From the NCBI RefSeq assembly GCF_001401155.1, contig NZ_LJRO01000153.1, positions 248,001 to 312,000 of the forward strand: a stretch of 64,000 nucleotides of DNA. Reading direction: 5' to 3'. Under the pieces are notes generated by a model, which saw only the letters and a program-made list of their open reading frames with translations, had not been told where the DNA came from and searched no databases. A program made the translations under genes and the position numbers. Positions 18,508 to 27,661 of this stretch are shown one piece after another (the stretch's first letter is position 1; every line of letters starts with the position of its first letter). The stretch is from Pseudomonas tremae. GTDB taxonomy: Bacteria > Pseudomonadota > Gammaproteobacteria > Pseudomonadales > Pseudomonadaceae.

Positions 18508-19434
18508 ATGCAGATCGATGACGAACTCACGCTGAAGAAACTGGAAATATTCCTGGCGTTCATGCGCACAGGCAATCTGGCCCGTGCTGCAGAAGCGCTG
18601 CAGACCAGCAATGTCAGCGTTCACCGGGCGATCCATTCTCTGGAGAGCGCCCTGCGCTGCCCTCTGTTCAAGCACGAAGGGCGTAATTTGACACCGCTGG
18701 AAAGTGCTTATGTGCTGGAAGAGCGCGCGCAAAAGCTGGTGCAGGATGTACTCGCCACGGTCGAGCTGACGCGCCAGGCCGCGGGTTTCTCGGCGGCACG
18801 TTTTCGCCTTGGGGCGCTGTACTCGCTGACGGTCAAGACCGTGCCGCAATTGATCATGGGCCTGAAGATACGTCGCAGCGAGCTGAATATCGACCTGATT
18901 CTAGGCTCGAACATCGACCTGCTCTACAAGCTCAAGAAAATGGAAGTCGATGCGATGCTGGTGTCGCTGGACGAAAGCACCAACGACCCGGATTGCGAAC
19001 ACCTGGCGCTGTTTTCAGATGACATCTTCCTCGCCGTACCGACCGATTCACCGTTCGCGGCACACGACGAAGTGGACTTGAGCGACTTGCGCGAAGCGAC
19101 GTTCATCACCCTTACCCAAGGCTTCGCAACCCATCGCGACGGAGTACGGGTATTCCGGCAAGCCGGGTTCGAGCCCAAGGTGGCGATGCAGGTAAATGAC
19201 ATTTTCACTCTGTTGAGCATGGTCAGTTCCGGCGTCGGCTATGCCCTGCTGCCGGGACGCATCGCCGCAGTCTATGAAAACCGCGTGCGGCTGATTCCGC
19301 TGCAGAGCCGTTACCGGATGCAGCAGCACATCGGCATGGTCTTTCTCAAGTCAAAGGAACGCGACCCTAACCTGCTGGCGCTATTGGCTGAATGCCGCAT
19401 GTACGCCAATCGCCTGCTGGATCAGGCGACCTGA
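18508..19434 (+). CDS. mdcR: LysR-family regulator of malonate utilisation
   Basis: A 308-residue LysR-type regulator: winged helix at residues about 8-66 (LEIFLAFMRTGNLARAAEALQTSNVSVHRAIHSLE) and effector-binding domain about 95-300. It matches MdcR strongly, for example in SVHRAIHSLESALRCPLFKHEGRNLTPL and GVGYALLPGR. I chose ATG 18508 (MQIDDELTLKKLEIFL) over in-frame ATGs at 18406 and 18427 because it matches the family start; no good ribosome site precedes any of them. The gene is convergent with mdcM, 10 nt apart, so it closes the mdc locus rather than sitting at its promoter. Expected to activate mdcA transcription with malonate. Confidence 0.88.
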   Translation: MQIDDELTLKKLEIFLAFMRTGNLARAAEALQTSNVSVHRAIHSLESALRCPLFKHEGRNLTPLESAYVLEERAQKLVQDVLATVELTRQAAGFSAARFRLGALYSLTVKTVPQLIMGLKIRRSELNIDLILGSNIDLLYKLKKMEVDAMLVSLDESTNDPDCEHLALFSDDIFLAVPTDSPFAAHDEVDLSDLREATFITLTQGFATHRDGVRVFRQAGFEPKVAMQVNDIFTLLSMVSSGVGYALLPGRIAAVYENRVRLIPLQSRYRMQQHIGMVFLKSKERDPNLLALLAECRMYANRLLDQAT

Positions 19435-19444
19435 TCGACAGGCA

Positions 19445-20209
19445 CTAACCGACGATGCCGCGCACAATGAAATACAACACCGAAGGCCCTAGCAGGCAGC
19501 CAAGCCCGGTGTGGAAGGTGGCAGTCAGCGCGCCATAAGGCACCAGGCGCCGATCCGTTGCGGCCAGCCCGGCGGTCACGCCGCTGACCGTACCCGCCAA
19601 CCCACCGAAGACCATTGCCGAGCGCGGGTTGTCCAGGCCCATCCAGCGCGCAGCCATCGGCGTACCCACCATCACCAGAATCGCCTTGATCAGGCCCGTG
19701 GCGATCGACAGCGCCATGACGTCCGAGGTTGCTCCCAAGGCAGCACCGGTAACCGGACCGACGATATAGGTCACCGCACCCGCGCCAATGGTCGTCATGC
19801 TGATTGCATCACGATAGCCAAACATCCAGGCAATACTGGCACCCACGATAAACGGCAGAATGGTGCCCAGCAGCAAGGCAATCACACCGATCAGCCCTGC
19901 CTTGCGTGCTTCGGTGGCCTGCACTTCAAAGGCCGTCGCCACGATAGCGAAGTCGCGCAGCATCGCACCGCCCATCAGGCCGATGCCGGAAAACAACGTG
20001 ATATCGGCAAGACCTTTCTGGCCGCCGGTCATGGTGCCGCCGACCCAGGCCAGAATCAGACCGATGACGATAGCAATCGCAGAGCCGTGAACCCTGCCGA
20101 AGGTCAGGCGCTTTGAAAGCACTACCGAGACCCACATGATGATGCCGACAAAGGCAAACGCCGTGATCAGGCCGTTGTGCTCCAGTCCCTTTTCGATGAG
20201 AGCCCACAT
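19445..20209 (-). CDS. mdcM: Malonate transporter subunit MdcM (MadM family)
   Basis: A 254-residue inner-membrane protein with about eight helices, the large subunit of the two-part malonate:Na+/H+ carrier MadLM. Hallmarks include MTGGQKGLADITLFSGIGLMGGAMLRDFAIVATAFEVQ and IGAGAVTYIVGPVTGAALGA. It starts directly after mdcL with 1 nt between, and is the last gene of the mdc operon. Confidence 0.92.
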   Translation of the reverse strand: MWALIEKGLEHNGLITAFAFVGIIMWVSVVLSKRLTFGRVHGSAIAIVIGLILAWVGGTMTGGQKGLADITLFSGIGLMGGAMLRDFAIVATAFEVQATEARKAGLIGVIALLLGTILPFIVGASIAWMFGYRDAISMTTIGAGAVTYIVGPVTGAALGATSDVMALSIATGLIKAILVMVGTPMAARWMGLDNPRSAMVFGGLAGTVSGVTAGLAATDRRLVPYGALTATFHTGLGCLLGPSVLYFIVRGIVG

Positions 20210-20210
20210 A

Positions 20211-20627
20211 TCAGCGACCTCCAGCCGGAGCGATATCGGGGGTCAACAGCGGCTCTTCATCAGGCAACGGGTCGCCTCGATTGGTGCGACTGATGAGTGC
20301 GATAGTGCAGGCACACAGCACCACTGAACCTACTGCAGCCAGCACGGCAACAGGGCCGCCCTTCAATGCAGTCACGACGTTCTGTTGCGCAGCCATCGCG
20401 ACCACCACCGGGATGTACAGCGCGCCCCAGAAGCCGACGCCCATTTCACAGTCTTTGGTCATGCCGCCGTGTTTCTGCATCCACAGGCGTGCGCAGATCA
20501 ACAGGATCATGGCGATCCCGACCCCGCCCACATTGGATTTGACGCCCAGCAGAACGCCGAGCATGTCACCGAGAATCACGCCCGCAAGCGTGCAGATAGC
20601 CAGTAGTGCAACACCGTAGATAATCAT
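20211..20627 (-). CDS. mdcL: Malonate transporter subunit MdcL (MadL family)
   Basis: A 138-residue membrane protein with about four helices, the small MadL subunit of the malonate carrier. Typical features are GVILGDMLGVLLGVKSNVGGVGIAMILLI and GVGFWGALYIPVVVAMAAQQNVV. It follows mdcH with a 69-nt gap, the largest within the operon, and works only together with MdcM. Confidence 0.92.
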   Translation of the reverse strand: MIIYGVALLAICTLAGVILGDMLGVLLGVKSNVGGVGIAMILLICARLWMQKHGGMTKDCEMGVGFWGALYIPVVVAMAAQQNVVTALKGGPVAVLAAVGSVVLCACTIALISRTNRGDPLPDEEPLLTPDIAPAGGR

Positions 20628-20696
20628 TGTTGTTATTCCTCTGTTTGCATTGCTGAAGTTGTTGTTTTTGTCCTTCGTAGCAGCTGCACGGCGGCT

Positions 20697-21632
20697 CTAT
20701 CGGGTGCGGCAACCTTCCTCTCGCGACAGCGCGACCAGGCTGTCCAGACGCGCAGCCTGAAAAGCCAGCGCCGTTCCTTGCTGGAAGACCTTGCGCGCCA
20801 GGCCGGTCAACACCGCACCGGGCGGTAGCTCGATGTGCAGGCGCACACCGCGTTCGTAGGCGGTTTCCACCGTGCTGCGCCAGTCGATGACCCTGCACAT
20901 ATTGAAGGCTAGGTCATCACGCATCTTTTCGACATTCAGTAGCGGACGCGCCGTGCTGCCGCTGAGGTAGCGCACCTTGGGTGTTTTAAGCTCGATGCCT
21001 GAAAAAGCCTCGGCCAGCTTTTGTGCGGGTGCTTCAAGCAAGGCGCAATGAGAGGGCACGCTGACGGCCAGACGCTTTACGGCTGCGGCGCCTGCAGCCT
21101 TGGCCTGTCGACCGACCTGTTGCATCGCCTCGGCGCTGCCTGCGATGACCATCTGGTTGTCGGCATTGATATTGGCAAGAAACACGGGCGTTTTCGCGCT
21201 GTGTACCTGGCCGATCATCGCTTCGACCTGGGCCTGATCCAGCCCGATGACAGCGGTCATGCCGTAGCCTTCGGGGTAAGCGCTCTTCATCAGCTCGCCG
21301 CGCAGCGCTACCAGCCGCATGGCATCGTCGAAGGCCAGCGCGCCGCAGATGACGGCTGCCGGATAGGCGCCGATCGAGAGCCCTGCGACGTAATCCGGCA
21401 CGCACTCGCGGGCCTGCAACAAGCGCGCGCAGGCAACACCGGCGATCAACAGACACAGCTGAACGGCGCGGGTCGATTGCAACGCCTCGGGGGTGTCCAG
21501 CGCCATGACATCCTCACCCAGCGCATCGGCGGCCTCTTGCAGGCAATCGCGAATAATCGGGTCGTCAGGCAACTGATGCAGCATGCCCGCCTGCTGCGCA
21601 CCCTGGCCGGGGAACACCCACAGGCTGCTCAT
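20697..21632 (-). CDS. mdcH: Malonate decarboxylase malonyl transacylase MdcH
   Basis: Transfers malonyl from malonyl-CoA to the carrier protein to charge or restart the decarboxylase cycle. The 311-residue FabD-fold protein starts MSSLWVFPGQGAQQAGML and has the nucleophile motif GLSIGAYPA (Ser about 93) and catalytic histidine in SVPSHCALLEAP (about 203). ATG 21632 overlaps the mdcG stop and gives the normal FabD-like N-terminus. Confidence 0.93.
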   Translation of the reverse strand: MSSLWVFPGQGAQQAGMLHQLPDDPIIRDCLQEAADALGEDVMALDTPEALQSTRAVQLCLLIAGVACARLLQARECVPDYVAGLSIGAYPAAVICGALAFDDAMRLVALRGELMKSAYPEGYGMTAVIGLDQAQVEAMIGQVHSAKTPVFLANINADNQMVIAGSAEAMQQVGRQAKAAGAAAVKRLAVSVPSHCALLEAPAQKLAEAFSGIELKTPKVRYLSGSTARPLLNVEKMRDDLAFNMCRVIDWRSTVETAYERGVRLHIELPPGAVLTGLARKVFQQGTALAFQAARLDSLVALSREEGCRTR

Positions 21633-22267
21633 GCGCACGCCTCGACCAGGTACCACGGATCGGTCACAAGTCGAGCTCCGCTGGAGGTCTTGAGCAGCAC
21701 CCGCCCTGCTGGCCGCGCCCATTCCTGTAGCGCGATTGCACCGTGATCGAGCTGTAACTGGACATCGACCCGGCAGGCCGATGTCTCCAACGCCTCGACC
21801 AGCTCGGCGGCGCAACGCCGACTGAACGGCTCGGGGGTGCGCAGAATCAGGTCCAGGTCGCTGTCCTGATTCAGCGCTGCGAAACCGCTGGCCAGTTCGA
21901 ATCCGGCACTGCCGCCGATGCCCCAGACCAGCTCCAGTGCTTCCATCACCGGACGGATCTGGCGCAGGGCGCACAAGGCCGGGCAGTCCTGACCAGATCC
22001 GGTCGGACAAGCGATAAGTTGCTCGGGGCTTACCCGGTGAGAAATCTGCGAGAGCAGCATGCTCGCGGCATAACGCTGTTCCCGCCCACTGCCACGCAAC
22101 CCTACCGCCACCTGACCGGCTGGCATCGTCTGACGCCGCACCACAACCGGCTGCCCGGCGATCAAGGCCTCGACCGCCCACTTTGGCGCGTCGTCCGGCA
22201 AGGCGGACAGCGGCATACCCCACAGCAAATCATGGGGCAGCACTGCGCCAGTAAGATCAATCACCAT
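21629..22267 (-). CDS. mdcG: Phosphoribosyl-dephospho-CoA transferase MdcG
   Basis: Attaches the 2'-(5''-phosphoribosyl)-3'-dephospho-CoA prosthetic group made by MdcB to MdcC. The 212-residue protein has a nucleotidyltransferase-fold core with FAALNQDSDLDLILRTPEPF (two aspartates, about residues 133-137) and VDVQLQLDHG (about 164), the metal-binding set. Overlaps mdcE by 7 nt and mdcH by 4 nt. Confidence 0.92.
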   Translation of the reverse strand: MVIDLTGAVLPHDLLWGMPLSALPDDAPKWAVEALIAGQPVVVRRQTMPAGQVAVGLRGSGREQRYAASMLLSQISHRVSPEQLIACPTGSGQDCPALCALRQIRPVMEALELVWGIGGSAGFELASGFAALNQDSDLDLILRTPEPFSRRCAAELVEALETSACRVDVQLQLDHGAIALQEWARPAGRVLLKTSSGARLVTDPWYLVEACA

Positions 22268-23061
22268 TGCGCTCGCATCAGCTGGCGTACTTTTGCCGAC
22301 GCCGCTCGGTTGCTCGCGCCCAGGCGACTGCTCAGGTCGACGCCAGTGGCCTGCGTGTCCTTAATGGCACGACTCAGCACATCGCGCACCTGGGTCAAGT
22401 CATCTGCAGCGGGTTGTTCGATCTGACTGACCTGCAGGGTTTCCCACAGCAGACCGAGGCTGGCGTAGCTGTCGATGTCGTAGGCCATCGGCGGGATGCT
22501 GGCAGCGAGCTTTTCCAGGTCTTCGACACTGCGCAGGGTCACGCGGGCGGCCGAGGCTTTGCCCATCGCGTGCACCATGACGCCAGGGTCGCGCAGCGCG
22601 ATCAACCGATTGGCCTGGTAGCCGTGGGCCAGAAACGCGCCGGACATCGCTTTGCCCACCAACAGGCCAACCACCGGATGCCCGGCCAACCGCGCCCGCG
22701 CATAGCTGTCCACTGCTCCGGCCAGCGCCTGGTGAATGCCTAGCGCCTCTTCGCGACGGCCATAGGCCTGGCTCGGTACGTCGACAATGGCGATCAGGGC
22801 GCGCTTCTCGGCACGCTCGCGATCCTGTTCGATGGCATCGTCCACCGCCTTGGCCAGCCCCCAGCCTTCCAGCAAACCCACCTCGCCCTGACGCGCACGA
22901 GGGAAGCGGTTTTCGGTATCGGCAATCACCGCCAGAAAGCGCACCGGCTGCTCGCCCAGCCTGCCATCGGCTACCTTGAGCGAAGCAGGCAGACCCGCAA
23001 CGGCGGCGCCCCCTGAGCTCAATGCGTTGAACCAGTTCAAACCCCGTTGTGAATGACTCAT
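22261..23061 (-). CDS. mdcE: Malonate decarboxylase gamma subunit (codecarboxylase)
   Basis: A 266-residue crotonase-fold subunit that pairs with MdcD to decarboxylate malonyl-S-ACP to acetyl-S-ACP. It resembles carboxyltransferase alpha subunits: AVIADTENRFPRARQGEVGLLEGWGLAKAVDDA, IAIVDVPSQAYGRREEALGIHQALA (about 92-116) and VGLLVGKAMSGAFLAHG (about 128-144) for the oxyanion site. Overlaps mdcD by 4 nt. Confidence 0.93.
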   Translation of the reverse strand: MSHSQRGLNWFNALSSGGAAVAGLPASLKVADGRLGEQPVRFLAVIADTENRFPRARQGEVGLLEGWGLAKAVDDAIEQDRERAEKRALIAIVDVPSQAYGRREEALGIHQALAGAVDSYARARLAGHPVVGLLVGKAMSGAFLAHGYQANRLIALRDPGVMVHAMGKASAARVTLRSVEDLEKLAASIPPMAYDIDSYASLGLLWETLQVSQIEQPAADDLTQVRDVLSRAIKDTQATGVDLSSRLGASNRAASAKVRQLMRAQW

Positions 23062-23909
23062 GAGCGGGCTCCTTGGTAAAGGGTGCGCACACGTTGTGGA
23101 TCGATTTGCGCTTCGGTATCGAGGCTGGCCAGGCGGTTTAAAAACAGCTCGTACTGGCTGCTGCGATGCGTTGCGGGCACGCCTTGCCTGAGCCAGTCGC
23201 TGACCTGCTGACGAATAGCGGCCACGTCATCGCTGGCAAAGCCATCGACCAGATCACTGGCGAAACGCTGTTCACCACCAGTCAGGCTCCAGATGAACGG
23301 TCGGTCACGGGAGTCGTATTCTTCGATGCCGGCTTCCTGCTCGATCACCTGCGGGCCGTTCAGCCCGAGGCGCGCTTCCTGGGTCACCAGCAGATAACTG
23401 CAAAGCCCTGCAGCAATGGACATTCCGCCAAAACAACCAACGCTGCCCGCTACTACGCCGATCACCGGTTGGTACTGACGCAGGTCGACCATCGCGGCAT
23501 GAATTTCGGCAATCGCCGCCAGGCCCAGATTGGCTTCCTGTAAGCGCACACCGCCGGTTTCCAGCAATACAATCGCGGCGGTGGGAATACCGTTGCGATT
23601 GTCTTCGGCAGCCAGCTCCAGTGCGCCGGCCATTTTTGCGCCGCCGACCTCACCCATGCTGCCGCCCTGAAACGAGCCTTCGATGGCAGCGATGACCACC
23701 GGCAAACCATCGACAGTGCCTTTGGCGACCACCACGCCGTCGTCGGCCTGAGGCACCACGCCTTGCATGGCCAGCCAGGGCGACATGACGCGGTCGAACG
23801 GGCCGAGCAATTCCCGAAAGCTGCCCGTGTCCAGCAAAGCGCGGGTGCGTTGACGGGCGCCGAGTTCGATGAAGCTGCGCTGGCTCAGCAAATGTGCGTT
23901 ATCAGTCAT
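23058..23909 (-). CDS. mdcD: Malonate decarboxylase beta subunit
   Basis: A 283-residue carboxyltransferase-beta-like (crotonase fold) subunit of the decarboxylase. Features are SFIELGARQRTRALLDTGSFRELLGP, a central IAAIEGSFQGGSMGEVGGAKMAGALELA and VVAGSVGCFGGMSIAAGLCSYLLVT. Start set at ATG 23909 (MTDNAHLLSQRSFIEL), the family N-terminus; further upstream in-frame codons lie inside mdcC. Overlaps mdcC by 8 nt. Confidence 0.93.
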   Translation of the reverse strand: MTDNAHLLSQRSFIELGARQRTRALLDTGSFRELLGPFDRVMSPWLAMQGVVPQADDGVVVAKGTVDGLPVVIAAIEGSFQGGSMGEVGGAKMAGALELAAEDNRNGIPTAAIVLLETGGVRLQEANLGLAAIAEIHAAMVDLRQYQPVIGVVAGSVGCFGGMSIAAGLCSYLLVTQEARLGLNGPQVIEQEAGIEEYDSRDRPFIWSLTGGEQRFASDLVDGFASDDVAAIRQQVSDWLRQGVPATHRSSQYELFLNRLASLDTEAQIDPQRVRTLYQGARS

Positions 23910-24201
23910 GGCCGATCTCCTCGAAACCTTGCTCCAGACGCAAGCGCACCACGCCGGGGGTTGCACCGAAGTCATGGATATCGATGCTCAGCGCGGGCGG
24001 GGTCTGGCCCTCGAACATGCGCTCAAACAGGTGCTTCCAGCGCAGCGAGGCGCCGTTCACCGAGGTCACCACCTGAATAGACAGTTTGCCCGGCTGTCCT
24101 GGTTCCAGCAGCACTTCCAGGTCACCGGAACCCACCACGCCCACCATCGCCCGGCCTTTGGGCGGCTGTCCGGCGGGGAATTCAAAAGACAGGGTTTCCA
24201 T
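23902..24201 (-). CDS. mdcC: Malonate decarboxylase acyl carrier protein (delta subunit)
   Basis: The 99-residue carrier of the malonyl/acetyl thioester, unrelated in fold to standard ACPs. The modified serine is Ser25 in VVGSGDLEVLLE. ATG 24201 is chosen over a GTG at 24210 because GAGGAG lies 8 nt upstream and it gives the standard 99-residue length. The prosthetic group is made by MdcB and attached by MdcG from the same operon. Confidence 0.93.
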   Translation of the reverse strand: METLSFEFPAGQPPKGRAMVGVVGSGDLEVLLEPGQPGKLSIQVVTSVNGASLRWKHLFERMFEGQTPPALSIDIHDFGATPGVVRLRLEQGFEEIGHD

Positions 24202-24202
24202 T

Positions 24203-25078
24203 TCAGGCACTCCTCGAAACAGGGCCTAGCACAGGCTCCAGGCCATCGATAAACAGGCAGGCGGCGAGCAGATCAGCAGCTCCGCCAGGCGAAGCGTTAA
24301 GTGCCAGCAATTGCTGATCCAGTTCGTTCAGCGCTCGGCGACCGGCCAAGCTGGCACTGCCACCGGCATCAAGCACACGCTGCGCGCCCTGTTGCATGAC
24401 GCTCAGCCCTTCGATACCCGAACGATGCAGCACGCAGGTGTCAGCCAGGCGGGTCATGATCGCCAGCAATGCATCAAGCCGGGCGTTCTGCTCGCCACTG
24501 CCTGCCGCGCGACTGCGCTGCAACTGCGGCAGCGCGAACAGCGTCACGGCAGGAAAGCCCTGCTGCGCCTGCTCCTTGGCCCCCATGACCTTGTAGCGAC
24601 GAACCACTTCACTGCCGTGGCTATTTTGCGTGAGCACCTGGCGGTCCTTGATCATTGCCAGCCTGGCTGCGCGCTGACAGACTGCGTCAGATCCACAGTC
24701 ATGCGGCTCCAGCGCCACCGCCGTGACCAGCAGTCCCAATGCCCAGATTGCGCCACGATGGGTATTTACCCCGCCCGTGGTGCGCAACATGGAGCCCTCG
24801 CCCTCACGTCCCAGACGGCCAAGCGCCTCGCGCAACGGCTGGCCCACTGTCTTGAATTGCGCGGCGGCATCGGCCATCAGCTTGAACGTCGGCCATAACG
24901 AGAGCGCCGAAGCATGCATAAGCCCCAGGTGCAGGTCGGTGTGCGCGCCACTGCCACGACGGTCGACCAACGCGGGTTTCGGCGAAAGGTCGGCTTCGGC
25001 TATCAGGGCGTCGACTGCCAGATCAGCCAGTCGCTCGGCCAGTGAGGCGGGTTGCGGTGTCAGTTGAAGTGCGCTCAT
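24203..25078 (-). CDS. mdcB: Triphosphoribosyl-dephospho-CoA synthase MdcB
   Basis: Makes 2'-(5''-triphosphoribosyl)-3'-dephospho-CoA from ATP and dephospho-CoA, the precursor of the MdcC cofactor. A 291-residue CitG-family helical protein with [23 protein letters not shown] (about 48-70), [16 protein letters not shown] (about 113-128) and a C-terminal [18 protein letters not shown] 25078 shares one base with the mdcA stop. Confidence 0.93.
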   Translation of the reverse strand: MSALQLTPQPASLAERLADLAVDALIAEADLSPKPALVDRRGSGAHTDLHLGLMHASALSLWPTFKLMADAAAQFKTVGQPLREALGRLGREGEGSMLRTTGGVNTHRGAIWALGLLVTAVALEPHDCGSDAVCQRAARLAMIKDRQVLTQNSHGSEVVRRYKVMGAKEQAQQGFPAVTLFALPQLQRSRAAGSGEQNARLDALLAIMTRLADTCVLHRSGIEGLSVMQQGAQRVLDAGGSASLAGRRALNELDQQLLALNASPGGAADLLAACLFIDGLEPVLGPVSRSA

Positions 25079-26754
25079 TACCAGCTCCTGAATTTGGCAG
25101 GCGGGTTGTAGAGGCCACCGGACCACTCGACCAGATCGGCGATGCTTTTGGCCGCCAGCAGTTCGCGACTGGCATCGGTGCGGCGGATGCCGAGGTCTTC
25201 GGGCAGCGCGATCAAGCCTTCGCGACGCATACGGGCAGTGTCTTTCGGGTTGTGGCGCAAACCGATCACGGTCACGCCCGCCACCGCTGCAATCATCGCC
25301 TGACGCTCTTCCAGGCTGCGCGCCTTGTACAGATAGGCGATGCCTTCTTCGGTCAGTAAATGAGTGACGTCGTCGCCGTAGATCATGATCGGCGCCAGCG
25401 GCATGCCGCTTTTCTTCGCCACCTCAACGGCATCGAGCGTTTCGACGAAGGTCGGTTTGCCGCCCTCCTGAAAGGTCTCGACCATCTGTACCACCAGCTT
25501 CTTGCCACGTTCCAGATAGGCAGCCGGGCCGTCTTCGGTCTGCTGACGCATGTCCAGCCAGGCCGGGGTGGCATGCCGTCGGCCACGCGGGTCATGGCCC
25601 ATGTTCGGCGCGCCGCCGAAACCTGCCAGACGCCCACGAGTGACAGTCGAGGAATGCCCGTCACCGTCGACCTGCAGAGTCGCACCGATGAACAAATCAA
25701 CGGCGTACTGACCAGCCAGCTGACAGAGCTGCCGGTTGGAACGCAGTGAGCCGTCGCGCCCGGTAAAGAACACGTCAGGGCGGGCGGCAATATAGTTTTC
25801 CATGCCCAGTTCGGTGCCGAAGCAATGCACGCTCTCGACCCAGCCGCTCTCGATGGCCGGGATCAGGGTCGGGTGCGGGTTGAGCGTCCAGTTGCGGCAG
25901 ATCTTGCCTTTGAGCCCCAGCGACTCGCCATAGGTCGGCAGAATCAGTTCGATGGCGGCGGTGTTGAAACCGATGCCGTGGTTCAGCGACTGGACGTTGT
26001 GTTTCTCGTAGATGCCGCGAATCGCCATCATCGCCATCAGCACATGCACTGGCTTGATGTGACGCGGGTCGCGGGTGAACAGCGGCTCGATATAGAAAGG
26101 CTTGTCGGCCACCACCACAAAATCGACCCAAGAGGCCGGAATGTCGACCCGAGGCAGCTCACTGACGTCATCGACCAACTGATTGACCTGAACGATGACA
26201 ATGCCGTCGCTGAAGGCAGCGGGCTCGATTAGTGCAGGGGTGTCTTCAGTGCTGGGCCCGGTATAGATGTTGCCTGCACGGTCGGCCATGAACCCTGCGG
26301 CCAGTACGACGTTGGGGATAAGGTCCACCACCAGCCGTGAATAAAGCTCGATGTAGGTGTGAATCGCGCCGATTTCCAGCAAGCCGTCTTCCAGCAACTG
26401 GCTGATACGCAGGCTTTGTGTGCCGGCAAACGAGAAATCCAGTTTTCGGGCGATGCCTTGCTCGAACAGGTCCAGATGTTCTGCACGGCCAACGCTCGGC
26501 ATGATCATGTGCAGGTCATGCACCTTGCCCGGGTCGACTTTGGCCAGTGCGCGGGAGAGAAAATCCGCCTGTTTCTGGTTATTGCCCTCAAGTACCACCC
26601 GATCACCGGAAACCAGCAACGCCTCCAGCGCCTCGACGATCTTGTCGGTCGGCAACACCACGCCATCGGCCAATGCCCGCACCTGCTCGAGACGCCTTTT
26701 TTTCTCGGTGCGACGACGTGTCCAGCGCGCGTCGGGGGAAGTTGTTGTTGTCAT
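25078..26754 (-). CDS. mdcA: Malonate decarboxylase alpha subunit (acetyl-S-ACP:malonate ACP transferase)
   Basis: Exchanges acetyl on MdcC for free malonate, giving malonyl-S-ACP and acetate. The 558-residue protein is full length for the family, a CoA-transferase-like fold with [17 protein letters not shown] (about 54), [21 protein letters not shown] (about 261) and [15 protein letters not shown] (about 381). First gene of the mdc operon, with candidate operators 77 to 139 nt upstream. Also called malonate/acetate ACP transferase. Confidence 0.94.
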   Translation of the reverse strand: MTTTTSPDARWTRRRTEKKRRLEQVRALADGVVLPTDKIVEALEALLVSGDRVVLEGNNQKQADFLSRALAKVDPGKVHDLHMIMPSVGRAEHLDLFEQGIARKLDFSFAGTQSLRISQLLEDGLLEIGAIHTYIELYSRLVVDLIPNVVLAAGFMADRAGNIYTGPSTEDTPALIEPAAFSDGIVIVQVNQLVDDVSELPRVDIPASWVDFVVVADKPFYIEPLFTRDPRHIKPVHVLMAMMAIRGIYEKHNVQSLNHGIGFNTAAIELILPTYGESLGLKGKICRNWTLNPHPTLIPAIESGWVESVHCFGTELGMENYIAARPDVFFTGRDGSLRSNRQLCQLAGQYAVDLFIGATLQVDGDGHSSTVTRGRLAGFGGAPNMGHDPRGRRHATPAWLDMRQQTEDGPAAYLERGKKLVVQMVETFQEGGKPTFVETLDAVEVAKKSGMPLAPIMIYGDDVTHLLTEEGIAYLYKARSLEERQAMIAAVAGVTVIGLRHNPKDTARMRREGLIALPEDLGIRRTDASRELLAAKSIADLVEWSGGLYNPPAKFRSW

Positions 26755-26830
26755 GATCGCTCCACGATTGTGCTGTCGTGGGCCACCTTAGGAGCGATGG
26801 ATGCCTTGCATCAATCAAGCAGCGAGCCCG

Positions 26831-26893
26831 ATCGTTACGGCTGGAGTAACGATGAGCGAAATAATCAGTTTTAGGCACACTTTATGTGTGCCT
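26831..26893. promoter_or_regulatory. Two palindromes upstream of mdcA, candidate MdcR operator(s)
   Basis: In the 265-nt gap between mdcA and the PAAR gene there are two perfect inverted repeats: ATCGTTAC-N7-GTAACGAT at 26831-26853 and AGGCACAC-TTTAT-GTGTGCCT at 26873-26893. The first has the arm length and spacing of a LysR-type site and lies 77-99 nt before the mdcA start. The second could be another site or a short hairpin. Assignment to MdcR is inference. Confidence 0.5.
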
Positions 26894-27019
26894 CTGCAAC
26901 ATCTCTGAAACGCGCTGCTGATGTTTACGTGGGATTTGTCTTTAACTGGCTTTGGTCGATGCCGAGGCGCTGATTTGCACCTAGCCTCAGGCTTTCCGGA
27001 ACCTACAGGAAGTACTGCC

Positions 27020-27412
27020 ATGTCATTCATAGTCAGGGAAGGCGATTCCACTACCAGCGGCGGCTTTGTGCTGAGCGCATCTGCGCAAGAGGTGATCGAC
27101 GAGCGCCGCGTAGCGCGCATGGGGGACCCGGTCTGGTGCCCTGCATGCACGAGTATCGGCTTCATCGCCCAGGGCAACCCGACTTACGTCGACGACCTGG
27201 TGGCAGTGGCCACTCAAGGCCACCATGTACGCTGCGGCTGCGAACCCGGCAGCAATACACTGACGGCCTCGCAGGAGAGATTTCAGGCTGATATGGACGC
27301 AACCATCAGCATCCCCGAAGAACTGGCCTTGAAAGCACGCCTGCATGGCGAACACTTGGCGCGCTCATTGAGAGACGGCAGCTACACGCCAGAGGTGCTG
27401 AGGCCACGATGA
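27020..27412 (+). CDS. Orphan PAAR-domain protein (type VI secretion spike tip)
   Basis: A 130-residue protein with a PAAR-like domain over residues about 1-90, expected to cap the VgrG spike of a type VI secretion system. Gly-rich turns (EGDSTTSGGFVLSAS) and RVARMGDPVWCPAC, then HHVRCGCEPG, supply Cys/His residues for zinc. The last 40 residues (ISIPEELALKARLHGEHLARSL) form a short helical extension, too small for a known toxin. ATG 27020 follows ACAGGAAG. No vgrG, hcp or effector gene is adjacent, so it must serve a T6SS encoded elsewhere, or be a remnant. Confidence 0.75.
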   Translation: MSFIVREGDSTTSGGFVLSASAQEVIDERRVARMGDPVWCPACTSIGFIAQGNPTYVDDLVAVATQGHHVRCGCEPGSNTLTASQERFQADMDATISIPEELALKARLHGEHLARSLRDGSYTPEVLRPR

Positions 27413-27487
27413 CTCTCATGCCAATGCCCGTATGCCATTTTGGACGATTTGCGCCCGCTATCGAGCAGGCGGCGCGGCGCAGATCTG

Positions 27488-27638
27488 TGACGCGGAGCGT
27501 CACCCAAGGCATTACCACGCTGGAGCGTGAGGAACGATAGACGCATATGTTGGGAGGTGAGGCACGATAGGCGTCCGGAAGAACTCCTATCGTGCCCACG
27601 CTCCAGCGTGGGCACGCATTTCTGGACGCTCTGCGTCC
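27488..27638. repeat. Intergenic palindromic repeat cluster, type A (largest copy)
   Basis: Contains TGACGC-GGA-GCGTCA (27488-27502), ACCACGCTGGAGCGTGAGGA (27514-27533), a perfect 11-bp hairpin GTGCCCACGCT-CC-AGCGTGGGCAC (27592-27615) and GGACGC-TCT-GCGTCC (27624-27638). ACGATAG occurs twice before the hairpin and CTATCGT within it. Lies between the PAAR gene and convergent parA. Confidence 0.83.
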
Positions 27639-27661
27639 GATTTCGGGTGCGCAATGGCCCA

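Noticed and set aside
20697..22223. One long open frame covering mdcH and most of mdcG
   Set aside because: The upstream part is out of frame with the conserved MdcG protein; MdcH starts at ATG 21632 with the family N-terminus.
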